40,933 nucleotides of DNA from Vicinamibacterales bacterium (GTDB lineage: Bacteria > Acidobacteriota > Vicinamibacteria > Vicinamibacterales > UBA2999), in NCBI GenBank assembly GCA_041394705.1, contig JAWKHS010000032.1, positions 1 through 40,933 on the forward strand, in the 5' to 3' direction. Under the pieces are notes generated by a model. The model made no database searches, was not told the origin of the DNA, and saw only the letters and a program-made list of their open reading frames with translations. The position numbers and the translations under genes are program-made. Shown here one piece after another: positions 24,580 to 32,789 of this stretch (position 1 is its first letter; the number at the start of each line of letters is the position of its first letter).

Positions 24580-25260
24580 TCAGGGCCGGAAGATCGCCGG
24601 CCAGCCGTCGCGCAGGCTCTGCCAGCAGCCGTGCCCGAGCACCACGTGGTCGACGACGACGATGCCCATCAGCTCCCCCGCGGCCACGAGCCGGCGCGTG
24701 AGCTGCAGGTCGTCGCTGCTCGGCGTGGGGTCGCCGGAGGGATGGTTGTGGAAGACGAGCACCGCGGCCGCCGAATGCTCGGCCGCGGCGCGGAAGACCT
24801 CCCGCGGATGGACGAGGCTCGCGTCCAGGGTGCCGGTCGTGAGCGGCACGACCCGCAGGACGCGGTGTTTCGTATCCAGCAGCACCGCGCCGAAGCGCTC
24901 CTCCCGGTGGCCGCCGTGCTCGGGCAGGAGGTAGGCTGCGGCCGCCGACGGCGTGGCCAGCCGCGGGCGCTCGACGCGGGGCGCCGAGACCGCCCGCCGC
25001 CCGAGTTCCAGCGCCGCGACGAGCCGGAGGGCGCGCGAGGGCCCGACACCGGGGACGCGCGCCAGTTGGGCCGGGACCGCGCGCGCCAGGCCGGCCAGCC
25101 CGCCGGCCTCGGCCAGGAGCGCCGCGGCCACGCTGAGGGCTTCGCGCTGCCGGACGCCGGTGCCGAGCACGACGGCGACGAGCTCGCGGTCTCCCAAGGC
25201 CGCCGCGCCGAGGCGATGCAGCCGCTCCCGCGGCCGTTCGGACGGCGCCAGGCCGGCCAT
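24580..25260 (-). CDS. radC: RadC/JAMM-domain protein
   Basis: A 226-residue RadC homologue. It begins with the UPF0758 helical part (SERPRERLHRLGAAALGDREL), contains a helix-hairpin-helix (VPGVGPSRALRL) and ends with a JAMM metal-binding domain HNHPSGDPTPSSDD (171-184). Despite the name a repair role is not proven for the family. The start at 25258-25260 matches family N-termini. In-frame ATGs further upstream (such as 25318-25320) add sequence with no family match. The gap 25261-25429 shows nothing else I can name. Confidence 0.92.
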   Translation of the reverse strand: MAGLAPSERPRERLHRLGAAALGDRELVAVVLGTGVRQREALSVAAALLAEAGGLAGLARAVPAQLARVPGVGPSRALRLVAALELGRRAVSAPRVERPRLATPSAAAAYLLPEHGGHREERFGAVLLDTKHRVLRVVPLTTGTLDASLVHPREVFRAAAEHSAAAVLVFHNHPSGDPTPSSDDLQLTRRLVAAGELMGIVVVDHVVLGHGCWQSLRDGWPAIFRP

Positions 25261-25429
25261 GCCGGTGGCTTGAGGCGAGGAGGCGTTCACGGCCGTGGCG
25301 ACGAGCGAACGGCATGCCATCCTCGCGGCCGATGCCGTGCTGGCGCCGGGCGCCGCGACGGACGTCGGGCGCGGCCGGGGTGGCACTCCCCGCGATCGTC
25401 CGGCCGCGCCGGCGCGGCAGATGTCGCGC

Positions 25430-26236
25430 TCAGGGCCGCCAGGTGGCGTCGAACAGGACGTCGGCCCAGCCGGTCAGGAACACGCCGTCGTCGCGCCACT
25501 CGACGCGCTGGCTGCCGCCCGGCGACACCACGTCCACGTCGCGCGACGCGCCCCCGAACTGCATGGCGGACACCGCGGCGGCGCACGCCCCGGTGCCGGA
25601 CGCCTCGGTGGGCCCCACCCCGCGTTCCCAGATGAGGATGCGGACGCGGTCCGGCGTCTCGACGACGGCGAACTCCACGTTCGTCCCGGCAGGAAACCGT
25701 GGGTGGGTCGACAGTGCCGGACCGAGCCGCGCGAAGCGCGCCGGGTCCGGCAGCGCCGGCAGGAGCGCCACGCACTGGGGGTTGCCGATGCCCAGCGTCA
25801 CGACGACCTGGGACTCCCCGGCCGCGTCGAGGGTCTCCTGGCGCAGGTCCGTCGGCTGGCCCATGGCGGCCCGGAACAGGTAGCGGCCGTCGGTCCGCGA
25901 CATCAGGGTGAGCGTGCGCTCGCCCGCATCGGTCTGGCAGATGACGCTCGTGGCCCCGGCCTCGGAGCCTCCGCGCCGCTCGCGGTCGCGGACCACGAGC
26001 GCGGCCAGGCACCGGAGCCCATTGCCGGAGAGCTCCGACGGGCTCCCATCCGCGTTGATGAGGCGCATCGTTGCGCCGCCCTCGATGAACGCGTAGAGGA
26101 TCAGGCCGTCGCCGCCGACGCCCGTGTGCCTGGCGCACAGCGTCCGCGCGAGGGCGGCCGGATCGGCGCCGCGGGCCTGGTCGGTGGTGACGAAGAGGAA
26201 ATCGTTGCCGTAGGCGTGGGCCTTGGTGACGGTCAT
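25430..26236 (-). CDS. dapF: Diaminopimelate epimerase-family protein with Ser at both catalytic Cys positions
   Basis: A 268-residue DapF-fold protein. DapF converts LL- to meso-diaminopimelate for peptidoglycan and lysine, using two cysteines as acid and base. Here both motifs are present but read ELSGNGLRC (Ser70 for Cys) and PTEASGTGAC (Ser213 for Cys); the DNA shows TCC at both sites. Other family marks are intact: YGNDFLFV, GGDGLIL, INADGS, GNPQCV and WERGVG. Either it works with serines or reduced activity, or it acts on another substrate. No other dapF is in the window. Its ATG overlaps the stop of the upstream outer-membrane gene by 4 nt. Confidence 0.85.
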   Translation of the reverse strand: MTVTKAHAYGNDFLFVTTDQARGADPAALARTLCARHTGVGGDGLILYAFIEGGATMRLINADGSPSELSGNGLRCLAALVVRDRERRGGSEAGATSVICQTDAGERTLTLMSRTDGRYLFRAAMGQPTDLRQETLDAAGESQVVVTLGIGNPQCVALLPALPDPARFARLGPALSTHPRFPAGTNVEFAVVETPDRVRILIWERGVGPTEASGTGACAAAVSAMQFGGASRDVDVVSPGGSQRVEWRDDGVFLTGWADVLFDATWRP

Positions 26237-27099
26237 GGCATGCGGAACGCGCGGAAGGTCCAGGTGAGCCCGGTCGTGACGCCGAGATCGGGGTCGTTCG
26301 AGGTGGCCCCGATGAGCGCCGCGGCATCGAACCGGAGCGCGCGGCGGTACAGCCGGAGTCCCGCGCGCGCGATGCCGCGGTTCTCGGTCCCGGGCACGGG
26401 AGACGACGAGGCCAGGTTCATGCGCCCGTTGTACTCGGTCACGGCTTCGAGGCCCCAGCGCAGCCGGGCCGCGAGCGACATGCCGAACGTGAGGAGGTCT
26501 TCCTGCCGGGCCGCCACCACCGGATCGCCGACGATGGCGAGGCCGGCGTTGGCCACCCAGCGCACGCGCGCCACCGACTTGCCCATCAGGAACGAGGCGA
26601 AGAAGTCGGTCGTGTCCTGGCCCAGGCCGGACTCGTTGGACGCGTTGGGCAGGCGCGTCGCGAAGCGGATGCCGATGGCGGGCCGGTGCGGCCCCTCGTT
26701 CAGGAAGCGGAGCTTCGTCGCGATGACCACGTCGTCCACCGCCGTGGTCCGATCGCCCGTGAACGACAGGATGGACGACAGCGGCGCGGGCCGCCGCCCG
26801 GTGATGTCCAGGCGACGGTACGGACTGCCGTCGATCTGGATCTCGGCGATCGGCCCGACGCCGACGCTGATGCCGATCGTCGGCACCGACGTCAGGTCGC
26901 CCTGCAGCCCCGACAGCGGGAACGTCGCGCCGCGGACGCGGTCGAAACCGGCCTCGATCAGCACCTGCCCGCCGCCCACGGTCGCCGGATCCTCGGTGAC
27001 CAGCGGCCGCTGCTGTGCCCGCGCCGGCACGGCCGACGCCAGCAGCACGATCGCCGTGCCCGCGGCCCATCCCGTCCACACACGCTTGCCGTCGCTCAC
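26233..27099 (-). CDS. Predicted outer-membrane beta-barrel protein
   Basis: A 288-residue exported protein: signal peptide (VWTGWAAGTAIVLLASAVPARAQ), then alternating beta strands such as GQVLIEAGFDRV, IGISVGVGPIAEIQID, HRPAIGIRFATRL and AAALIGATS, typical of a barrel. It resembles barrels often labelled transporter or MetA-pathway proteins, but the cargo is unknown. It ends FRAFRMP, without the common terminal aromatic. The GTG start (27097-27099) has GAGGAGA upstream. It overlaps dapF by 4 nt (ATGA), so the two are translated together although their roles seem unrelated. Confidence 0.75.
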   Translation of the reverse strand: MSDGKRVWTGWAAGTAIVLLASAVPARAQQRPLVTEDPATVGGGQVLIEAGFDRVRGATFPLSGLQGDLTSVPTIGISVGVGPIAEIQIDGSPYRRLDITGRRPAPLSSILSFTGDRTTAVDDVVIATKLRFLNEGPHRPAIGIRFATRLPNASNESGLGQDTTDFFASFLMGKSVARVRWVANAGLAIVGDPVVAARQEDLLTFGMSLAARLRWGLEAVTEYNGRMNLASSSPVPGTENRGIARAGLRLYRRALRFDAAALIGATSNDPDLGVTTGLTWTFRAFRMP

Positions 27100-27124
27100 G
27101 AGGTCTCCTCGCCGCCGCGCGCCC

Positions 27125-27586
27125 TCACGCGCGCCGGCTCTCCAGCACGAAGGTCACGGGGCCGTCGTTCTCCAGCGTCACGCGCATGTCGGCCTGGAAC
27201 TCGCCCGTCTCCACGGGCAGGCCGGCCGCGCGCAGCGTGGTCACCACGTCCTCATAGAGCCGGCGCGCCTCGTCGGGGGGCGCCGCGCCGTCGAACGAGG
27301 GGCGGCGTCCCTTCCGGCAGTCGGCGGCCAGCGTGAACTGCGAGACCACGAGGACAGCGCCGCCCACCTCGCCCACCGACCGGTTCATGCGGACCCGGCC
27401 ATCGGCGCCGCCCTCGTCGTCGAAGATCCGAAGGTCGCGGATCTTGCCGGCGATGTGCGCGACGTCGGATGGACCGTCGCCTCGTTCCACGCCGACCAGG
27501 GCGAGGATCCCGCGGCCGATGGCGCCCACCTCGCGTTCGCCCACGACCACGCGTGCCTCCCGCACGCGCTGCAGCACCGCGCGCAC
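27125..27586 (-). CDS. dtd: D-aminoacyl-tRNA deacylase
   Basis: A 153-residue Dtd that hydrolyses D-amino acids (and glycine) wrongly attached to tRNA. The start MRAVLQRVREARVVV, the SQFTLAADCRKGRRPSF motif and the cis-proline motif region NDGPVTF are all present. Length is normal. The start is a GTG at 27584-27586. It lies 80 bases downstream of ttcA, and that gap shows nothing recognisable. Confidence 0.95.
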   Translation of the reverse strand: MRAVLQRVREARVVVGEREVGAIGRGILALVGVERGDGPSDVAHIAGKIRDLRIFDDEGGADGRVRMNRSVGEVGGAVLVVSQFTLAADCRKGRRPSFDGAAPPDEARRLYEDVVTTLRAAGLPVETGEFQADMRVTLENDGPVTFVLESRRA

Positions 27587-27666
27587 CTAGCGTCCCGTCT
27601 CCGCAGGCGCCGCCGCGAAGCGCGGGCGCGTGCGCGTTCCACGGCCGCGAGCCACGGGCGCCGGGC

Positions 27667-28518
27667 TCACGAGCGGCCCCTCAGGCTGGCCAGCGTCGCG
27701 ACGATTTCCAGGGTCTCCGGCGCGGCCGCCGCGCCAGCGGGCCCGGGCTCGCCCGACGCGCCCCCCGGGGCGAGGCGCCTGTCGAGCAGGTGCCGCGGCA
27801 TGACGTTGGTCAGGGCCTTCAGCATCGACGCCTTGACGTGCGGGTGCTCGCGCTCGAGATCGCGGACGAGGCGCTTGACGCGCTGCCGCTGCAGGCCGAG
27901 GTCCCCGCACGCCGGGCAGCAGCAGCCGACGACCGGCAGCTCCGACTCGTGGGTGTAGGCGCTGGCATCGGCTTCGGTCGTGTACACCAGCGGCCGGATG
28001 ACGACGTGCCGCCCGTTGTCGGACACCAGCCGGGCCGGCATGGCCTTGAGCGCGCCGGCGAAGAAGATGTTGAGGAGCAGCGTCTCGACCACGTCGTCGA
28101 GGTGATGGCCCAGCGCGATCTTCGTGGCGCCGACCTGATCGGCGAGCCGGTACAGCACCCCGCGGCGCAGGCGCGCGCAGAGCGAGCACGGCGTGTCGCC
28201 GGCGTCGAGGATGTCGTCCATCACGCCGCCGATCGACGTGTGCGCGATCTCGAGTTCCCATCCCCGGGCCCGGCAGGCCTCGGTGATCCGGTCGTGCCGG
28301 TAGTCGGCGTACCCGGAGTCCACGGTGACGGCGACGAGGCTGAAGGTGATCGGCGCCCGGCGGCGCAGCACGTCCAGGATCTGGAAGAGCGCCCAGCTGT
28401 CCTTGCCGCCGGACAGCCCCACCATCACCCGATCGCCGTCCTCGATCAGGCCGTAGTCGGTGATGGCCCGGGTGACCTGCTTCGCGATGCGCGCCTCGAG
28501 CGGCGTTCGGTAGGCCAT
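27667..28518 (-). CDS. ttcA: TtcA-family tRNA 2-thiolation protein
   Basis: A 283-residue PP-loop ATPase of the TtcA group, which uses an iron-sulfur cluster to thiolate cytidine 32 of tRNAs. ATP loop SGGKDS (36-41), the cluster cysteines Cys111 and Cys114 in CSLCARLRRG, the GHHLDDVVET motif, and a C-terminal cluster region CCCPACGDLGLQRQ (Cys199-201, Cys204). E. coli TtcA has one cysteine in that last region (CNLCGSQ form), so four cysteines here are unusual. Assignment to C32 is by homology; other TtcA/TtuA-like proteins target different bases. The last 25 residues are Ala/Pro/Gly-rich. Confidence 0.87.
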   Translation of the reverse strand: MAYRTPLEARIAKQVTRAITDYGLIEDGDRVMVGLSGGKDSWALFQILDVLRRRAPITFSLVAVTVDSGYADYRHDRITEACRARGWELEIAHTSIGGVMDDILDAGDTPCSLCARLRRGVLYRLADQVGATKIALGHHLDDVVETLLLNIFFAGALKAMPARLVSDNGRHVVIRPLVYTTEADASAYTHESELPVVGCCCPACGDLGLQRQRVKRLVRDLEREHPHVKASMLKALTNVMPRHLLDRRLAPGGASGEPGPAGAAAAPETLEIVATLASLRGRS

Positions 28519-28533
28519 GACCCGCGGTTCAGT

Positions 28534-29613
28534 CTACACCGCCGATCGCGGACGCCCGGCCGGCTGGAGGAGCGCCTCCACCGTGATCGGCCAGGTCAAC
28601 CCCGCGATGCGCGCGTGGGCGGCGGCGCCGAGCCGTTCGGCCCCCGCCGGGTCGCTCGCCAGCTCCGCCAGCGCACGGGCAATCGCCGCGGCCGACGGCG
28701 GCACGACGCGGCCGGTGACGCCGTCGGTGACGAGGTCGGTGGGCCCGCCGCTGTCGGCGCACGTGACGACGGCCTTCCGCGCGGCGAAGGCCTCGGCCGT
28801 GACGAAGCCGTAGTCCTCGTCGTGCGGGACGAAGGCCACGGCGCGGCAGGCGGCGTAGTGCGCCACGAGCGCGTCCTCGCTCAGCCGGCCCACGAACTGC
28901 ACCCGGTCCTCGAGTCCGAGGGCCCGACGCTGCGCGAAGAGGGCCTCGCGCGCCTCGCCGTCGCCGGCGATGACCGCCTTGACACCCGCGGCGGCCGGAT
29001 GCGCGAGCGCCTCCAGCAGCAGGTCGAACCGCTTGAGCGGCGTGAGGCGCGAGACCGCAAAGACGTAGTCGCCGTACCCGTCGCAGCGGTAGGACCGGGC
29101 GGGCGGCGGCGGGTGCAGCACGTCGGCGCGAATGCCGCCCCATGTGGCGAGGCGCGCCTGCACCGTCGTGGACTGCGCCAGCAGCCGGCTGACGTTCGCC
29201 GTGAGGAGGCGCCGGTCGACCGCGTGGATCGCGCGGCGCCGCACGCCCTCCTTCAGCCGGTTCTTCCACGACAACCCGCCGGAGAAGCGCTCCCACAGGT
29301 CGTAGTACTCCCGCATCGTGTGGTTCAACCAGCACGTGTGGGAGGGATGGCGCACGGCATAGGACGGGTAGCGGAGGCTCACGACGTGATCCACCGGCCC
29401 GCCGTCGGCCGCCACGCCCACGTCGGTGAGCCACGTGGCGAGGTAGGCCGCGCCCTGTCGGCCGAAGCGGTTCTGGGGCGTGACGAGCACGTCGGCCTGG
29501 TGCCCGGCCTCGCGACACGCCCGCACCAGCTCGCGCGCGATCACCATGTGCCCGCCTTCGGCGAACGGCGGGCTGGACGTGACGACGAGGACGCGCTTCC
29601 CCACCGGCGTCAC
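28534..29613 (-). CDS. GT4-family glycosyltransferase
   Basis: A 359-residue GT-B glycosyltransferase. The N-terminal half begins RVLVVTSSPPFAEGGHM; the C-terminal half has the donor-binding SRLTPLKRFDLLLEAL, GDGEAREAL and the E-x7-E motif in DEDYGFVTAEAFAARK. Retaining transfer of a sugar from a nucleotide donor is expected; donor and acceptor unknown. The GTG start (29611-29613) overlaps the stop of the membrane protein gene in a GTGA. It is the last gene of the glycan block, 15 bases before ttcA. Confidence 0.88.
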   Translation of the reverse strand: MTPVGKRVLVVTSSPPFAEGGHMVIARELVRACREAGHQADVLVTPQNRFGRQGAAYLATWLTDVGVAADGGPVDHVVSLRYPSYAVRHPSHTCWLNHTMREYYDLWERFSGGLSWKNRLKEGVRRRAIHAVDRRLLTANVSRLLAQSTTVQARLATWGGIRADVLHPPPPARSYRCDGYGDYVFAVSRLTPLKRFDLLLEALAHPAAAGVKAVIAGDGEAREALFAQRRALGLEDRVQFVGRLSEDALVAHYAACRAVAFVPHDEDYGFVTAEAFAARKAVVTCADSGGPTDLVTDGVTGRVVPPSAAAIARALAELASDPAGAERLGAAAHARIAGLTWPITVEALLQPAGRPRSAV

Positions 29614-31562
29614 TCGTACAGCGGGGTGAGCCGCACGCGGATCCCGAGGAACCGGCTGTCGCGCGTCCCATCCTCGAAGAGGGGGATGAAGCCGGTCTCG
29701 CTCCCGATCGAGATCGCGTAGACGTAGTTGGTGGGATTCTCGGGGAAGGGCTTGTACGGCAGGCCCGCCTCCATGGGCACCACGACGGTGCGCGCGTCGT
29801 GCGCGGGGATCTCCACGACCTCGGTCGCCGCGCCGGTCGCGATGGTCACCCGGTTCGCCCGCGCGCCGGTCTCGAGGGTCACTTCCAGCCGCGGCACACG
29901 GAGGGCCCGCGGCCGTTCCCCATCGGCCGTGACCTCGAGCGGTGCCGGGGCCCGCAGCATGACGTCCGCCCGGCTCTCGCCGCGCACCCAGAAGGCATCG
30001 CCTTCCCGGTCGTACACGTTGTCGTCCATGAAGTACGCCCGGATGGGCGGCACACCGCCGAGCGGCTGCCGGGACCGGGACGGCGTGACGTTCACGGGCA
30101 GATCGTTCACGAGCGACCGCTCGAGGGGCAGGACGCGAAAGAGACCGCGCTTGGTGTGTTCCGCCGGGTGGAAGGACGAGAAGAACGGGTTGCCGAGCAG
30201 GGGCGCCACGAACAGCCCACTCAGGGCGGCGGTGGCGACGCCCGCCCAGGGCCGCGTCAGCGCGGGCGTGAGGAAGAGGAACACCGGATAGACGCCCAGG
30301 AAGTAGCGGTTGCCCACCGGCCCGCCCCCACCGCTGTAGGTGAACGGCATGTAGAGCAGCAGCACCAAGGCCGCGCCGAACCCGCCGGCCAGCGTCAGCC
30401 AGCCCCACGGTGCGCGTTCCCGGCGCCGCGCCAGGAACAGGAAGAGGGCGGCCATCCCCGGCAGGAAGTAGACGGCGAACCCCGTGTTCCGCCCGGCCAG
30501 GAAGTACACGATGTTGTGCCGGAACACGTCCAGCACCGCGTCGCGGTTCACGAGCACCTCGAGCGGCACGCTGTTGGTGGCGCGCCCGATGCCCGTCGTG
30601 TCGAAGGTCCGATCCGCGCTCTGGTAGGGGAAGCCGCGCGAGTCGCCGCCGCTGTAGAACGTCTTGCGGTCGCCGCCCTGGAAGTTCAGCTCGCCCGTGA
30701 CCGCCACGTTGAGGCCGAAGAGCCCGATGATGACGGCCGAATAGAGGAGCCCCACCCCGAACGCCCGCCGCCAACGGCCCCGCAGCACGAAGAGGCCGAG
30801 CACCGGGAGCATGAGCACGACGTGGATGGGCGGCTTCGAAAAGGTCGCCAGTCCGAGCCACACGGCCGCGACGAGGTCGCTGCGCTGGCCCACGAGCCAG
30901 CGCGATCGGGGGTGCCCCGACGGTGACGGCCCGGCGACTTCCTTGTAGAGCCAGAAGAAGTAGCCCAGCATCACGAGCCCGAGGTTGAAGAGATCGGGCG
31001 TGAGCCACACGAGGTAGACGGGCGCGACCGAGACGAGCACGAAGGCCAGCGCGAAGGCGAGCGCCGCCAGCGGATGACTGCGGGCGGCCAGGAACGCGTA
31101 CGCGCAGAGGAAGCTCGTGATCACCACGAGCGCGTGCAGGACGAGGAAGCCGTTGGTGCCGAAGAGGCGCACGAACGGCGCGGCGAAGAGCGGGTAGAGG
31201 TACGCCTTGGCGAAGTAGAGCCGCGTGGGATCGGGATCGGGCCGCGCGTCCACGTGCAGGAAGGGCGCCCGGCCGTCGAGGCGCAGCGCCAGATCGGTGC
31301 CGCGCTTGAGGAAGATGCCTTCGGGCCCGCTCGGGAACTCGCGCCACACGCGGACGAGATCCTCGCGCCGGAACGCGAAGTCCCCGTCGTCGGCCAGGCT
31401 GTGGCCCAGTCCGTAATAGGTCGACGCATCGGAGAAGAACCCGGTGGCCGCCTTCGGATAGTCGACGCTCAGCGCCCAGGCCAGGAGCACGGCGGCGAGC
31501 ATCGCCGTCGCGCCGGCCCCGAGCCGCCACGCGTCAGAGCGTTCGCTCCAGCCTGGACTCAC
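29610..31562 (-). CDS. Large multi-spanning membrane protein, probable GT-C-like glycosyltransferase
   Basis: A 650-residue protein with about ten hydrophobic segments in the first 450 residues (e.g. TAMLAAVLLAWAL, FLVLHALVVITSFLCAYAFLA, VLMLPVLGLFVLRG) and a soluble C-terminal domain of about 190 residues rich in beta strands. The first periplasmic loop carries acidic residues (FFSDASTYYGLG), as in GT-C enzymes that use lipid-linked sugars. I cannot assign a named family. The GTG start (31560-31562) overlaps the upstream GT4 stop (GTGA), and its own stop overlaps the next gene in the same way. A sugar transfer or glycan-processing step outside the inner membrane is inferred from context. Confidence 0.7.
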   Translation of the reverse strand: MSPGWSERSDAWRLGAGATAMLAAVLLAWALSVDYPKAATGFFSDASTYYGLGHSLADDGDFAFRREDLVRVWREFPSGPEGIFLKRGTDLALRLDGRAPFLHVDARPDPDPTRLYFAKAYLYPLFAAPFVRLFGTNGFLVLHALVVITSFLCAYAFLAARSHPLAALAFALAFVLVSVAPVYLVWLTPDLFNLGLVMLGYFFWLYKEVAGPSPSGHPRSRWLVGQRSDLVAAVWLGLATFSKPPIHVVLMLPVLGLFVLRGRWRRAFGVGLLYSAVIIGLFGLNVAVTGELNFQGGDRKTFYSGGDSRGFPYQSADRTFDTTGIGRATNSVPLEVLVNRDAVLDVFRHNIVYFLAGRNTGFAVYFLPGMAALFLFLARRRERAPWGWLTLAGGFGAALVLLLYMPFTYSGGGGPVGNRYFLGVYPVFLFLTPALTRPWAGVATAALSGLFVAPLLGNPFFSSFHPAEHTKRGLFRVLPLERSLVNDLPVNVTPSRSRQPLGGVPPIRAYFMDDNVYDREGDAFWVRGESRADVMLRAPAPLEVTADGERPRALRVPRLEVTLETGARANRVTIATGAATEVVEIPAHDARTVVVPMEAGLPYKPFPENPTNYVYAISIGSETGFIPLFEDGTRDSRFLGIRVRLTPLYE

Positions 31563-32749
31563 GGACGCGCCTCGCGGCGGAGAAACGACAGATCCGCGGT
31601 GAGCGCGCTCTGGCGGCGCGTCCGCCGCGACGACTCGTGCAGGAGCTCGTACAGCCGCTCCATCTTCCTGACGAACACGGCGATGTCGTACTGCTGCCCG
31701 GTGAGCCGCGCGCCGGCCGCCAGGCGAGATGCCAGCGCCGGGTCGGCCACCAGCCGGCCGATGGCGGCGGCCAGCGCTTCGCTGTCGCGCTTGGGCGCGA
31801 CGAGCGCGTCGCGGTCGTCCTGGAGGATGTCGAGCAGCCCGTCGGCGTCGGTGGCCACGATGGGCTTGCCCATCGCGAGGGCCTCGAACGCCGTGAGCGG
31901 CGTGCCCTCCCAGAGCGACGGGAACACCACGACATCCATCGCGCTGAACGCGGCGCCCACGTCGCGCGTGAAGCCCGCGAACACGAACCGGTCGCCGAGT
32001 CCGAGCGCGGCGGCCTGCGCCTTGAGGTCGGCCTCGAGCTCGCCCTCGCCCACCAGGTAGAACCGCACCTGGGGGTGCGCGGCCAGCACGGCCGGCGCCG
32101 CGCCGACCAGGAACTCGTTGCCTTTCGACGGCATCAGCCGCGTGACGCAGCCGACGGCCACGGCGCCCTCGGGCACGCCCAGCGCGCGCCGGGCGGCCGC
32201 GACCTCGGCCGCCGACCGCGGCCGGGCGAACTCGTCGAGCGGCGCGCCCAGGTAGACCACGTGCGTCCGCTCGGGTGGCATCAGGCGAGCCCGGGTCGTG
32301 AATTCCGCCGTGGACGCCGAGACCGCGATGGCGACATCGGTGTAGGGAGCCAGCGCCCGATCGGCGATCTTCTGGAACCAGGGCGTGTCGGTGTGGTTCG
32401 CGTGTTCGTGGAGGATGGCCGGAATACCCATCCAGGCCGCGCAGAGCCGCCCGAACGTCGTCGCGCCGTAGCCGTGCAGGTGGACGACGTCCGCCTGCTT
32501 GTCGCGGAGGACCTTCAGGAGATGGGTGAACGTGGCCGGGTCGAACTTGTGGCGCCCGAGGTAGGTCACGTCGATGCCGAACTGCTCGAGGGTGTCCTCC
32601 GAGAGGTCCTTCCGGCGGAGGCTGACGAGCGAGGCCTTGACCCGCGTGGGGTCGAACCGGGGCAGCATCCAGGCGAAGAGCCGCTTGACCCCGTGCATGC
32701 GGGATCCCGCCCACCCGAGGTGGTCGCACACGTGAACGACGTTCAGCAT
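31559..32749 (-). CDS. GT4-family glycosyltransferase
   Basis: A 396-residue GT-B enzyme. N-terminal MLNVVHVCDHLGWAGSRMHG is typical of GT4 acceptor domains; the donor domain shows VTRLMPSKGNEFLV, FYLVGEGELE and the E-x7-E motif in FPSLWEGTPLTAFEALAMGK. It probably extends a lipid-linked or surface glycan. ATG at 32747-32749 with AGGAAG upstream. First of three genes linked by GTGA overlaps; the SDR gene lies 40 bases upstream. Confidence 0.92.
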   Translation of the reverse strand: MLNVVHVCDHLGWAGSRMHGVKRLFAWMLPRFDPTRVKASLVSLRRKDLSEDTLEQFGIDVTYLGRHKFDPATFTHLLKVLRDKQADVVHLHGYGATTFGRLCAAWMGIPAILHEHANHTDTPWFQKIADRALAPYTDVAIAVSASTAEFTTRARLMPPERTHVVYLGAPLDEFARPRSAAEVAAARRALGVPEGAVAVGCVTRLMPSKGNEFLVGAAPAVLAAHPQVRFYLVGEGELEADLKAQAAALGLGDRFVFAGFTRDVGAAFSAMDVVVFPSLWEGTPLTAFEALAMGKPIVATDADGLLDILQDDRDALVAPKRDSEALAAAIGRLVADPALASRLAAGARLTGQQYDIAVFVRKMERLYELLHESSRRTRRQSALTADLSFLRREARP

Positions 32750-32789
32750 CCGATCTTCCTGCGCCCTGCCCCGGCGGTCCGGCGCCCCG

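Noticed and set aside
25261..25386. Longer N-terminus for RadC
   Set aside because: Added residues have no family similarity, while the protein from 25260 starts where RadC homology starts.
25295..27958. Plus-strand open frame of 887 codons across radC, dapF, barrel gene, dtd and ttcA
   Set aside because: Crosses five supported genes on the other strand and shows only low-complexity sequence.
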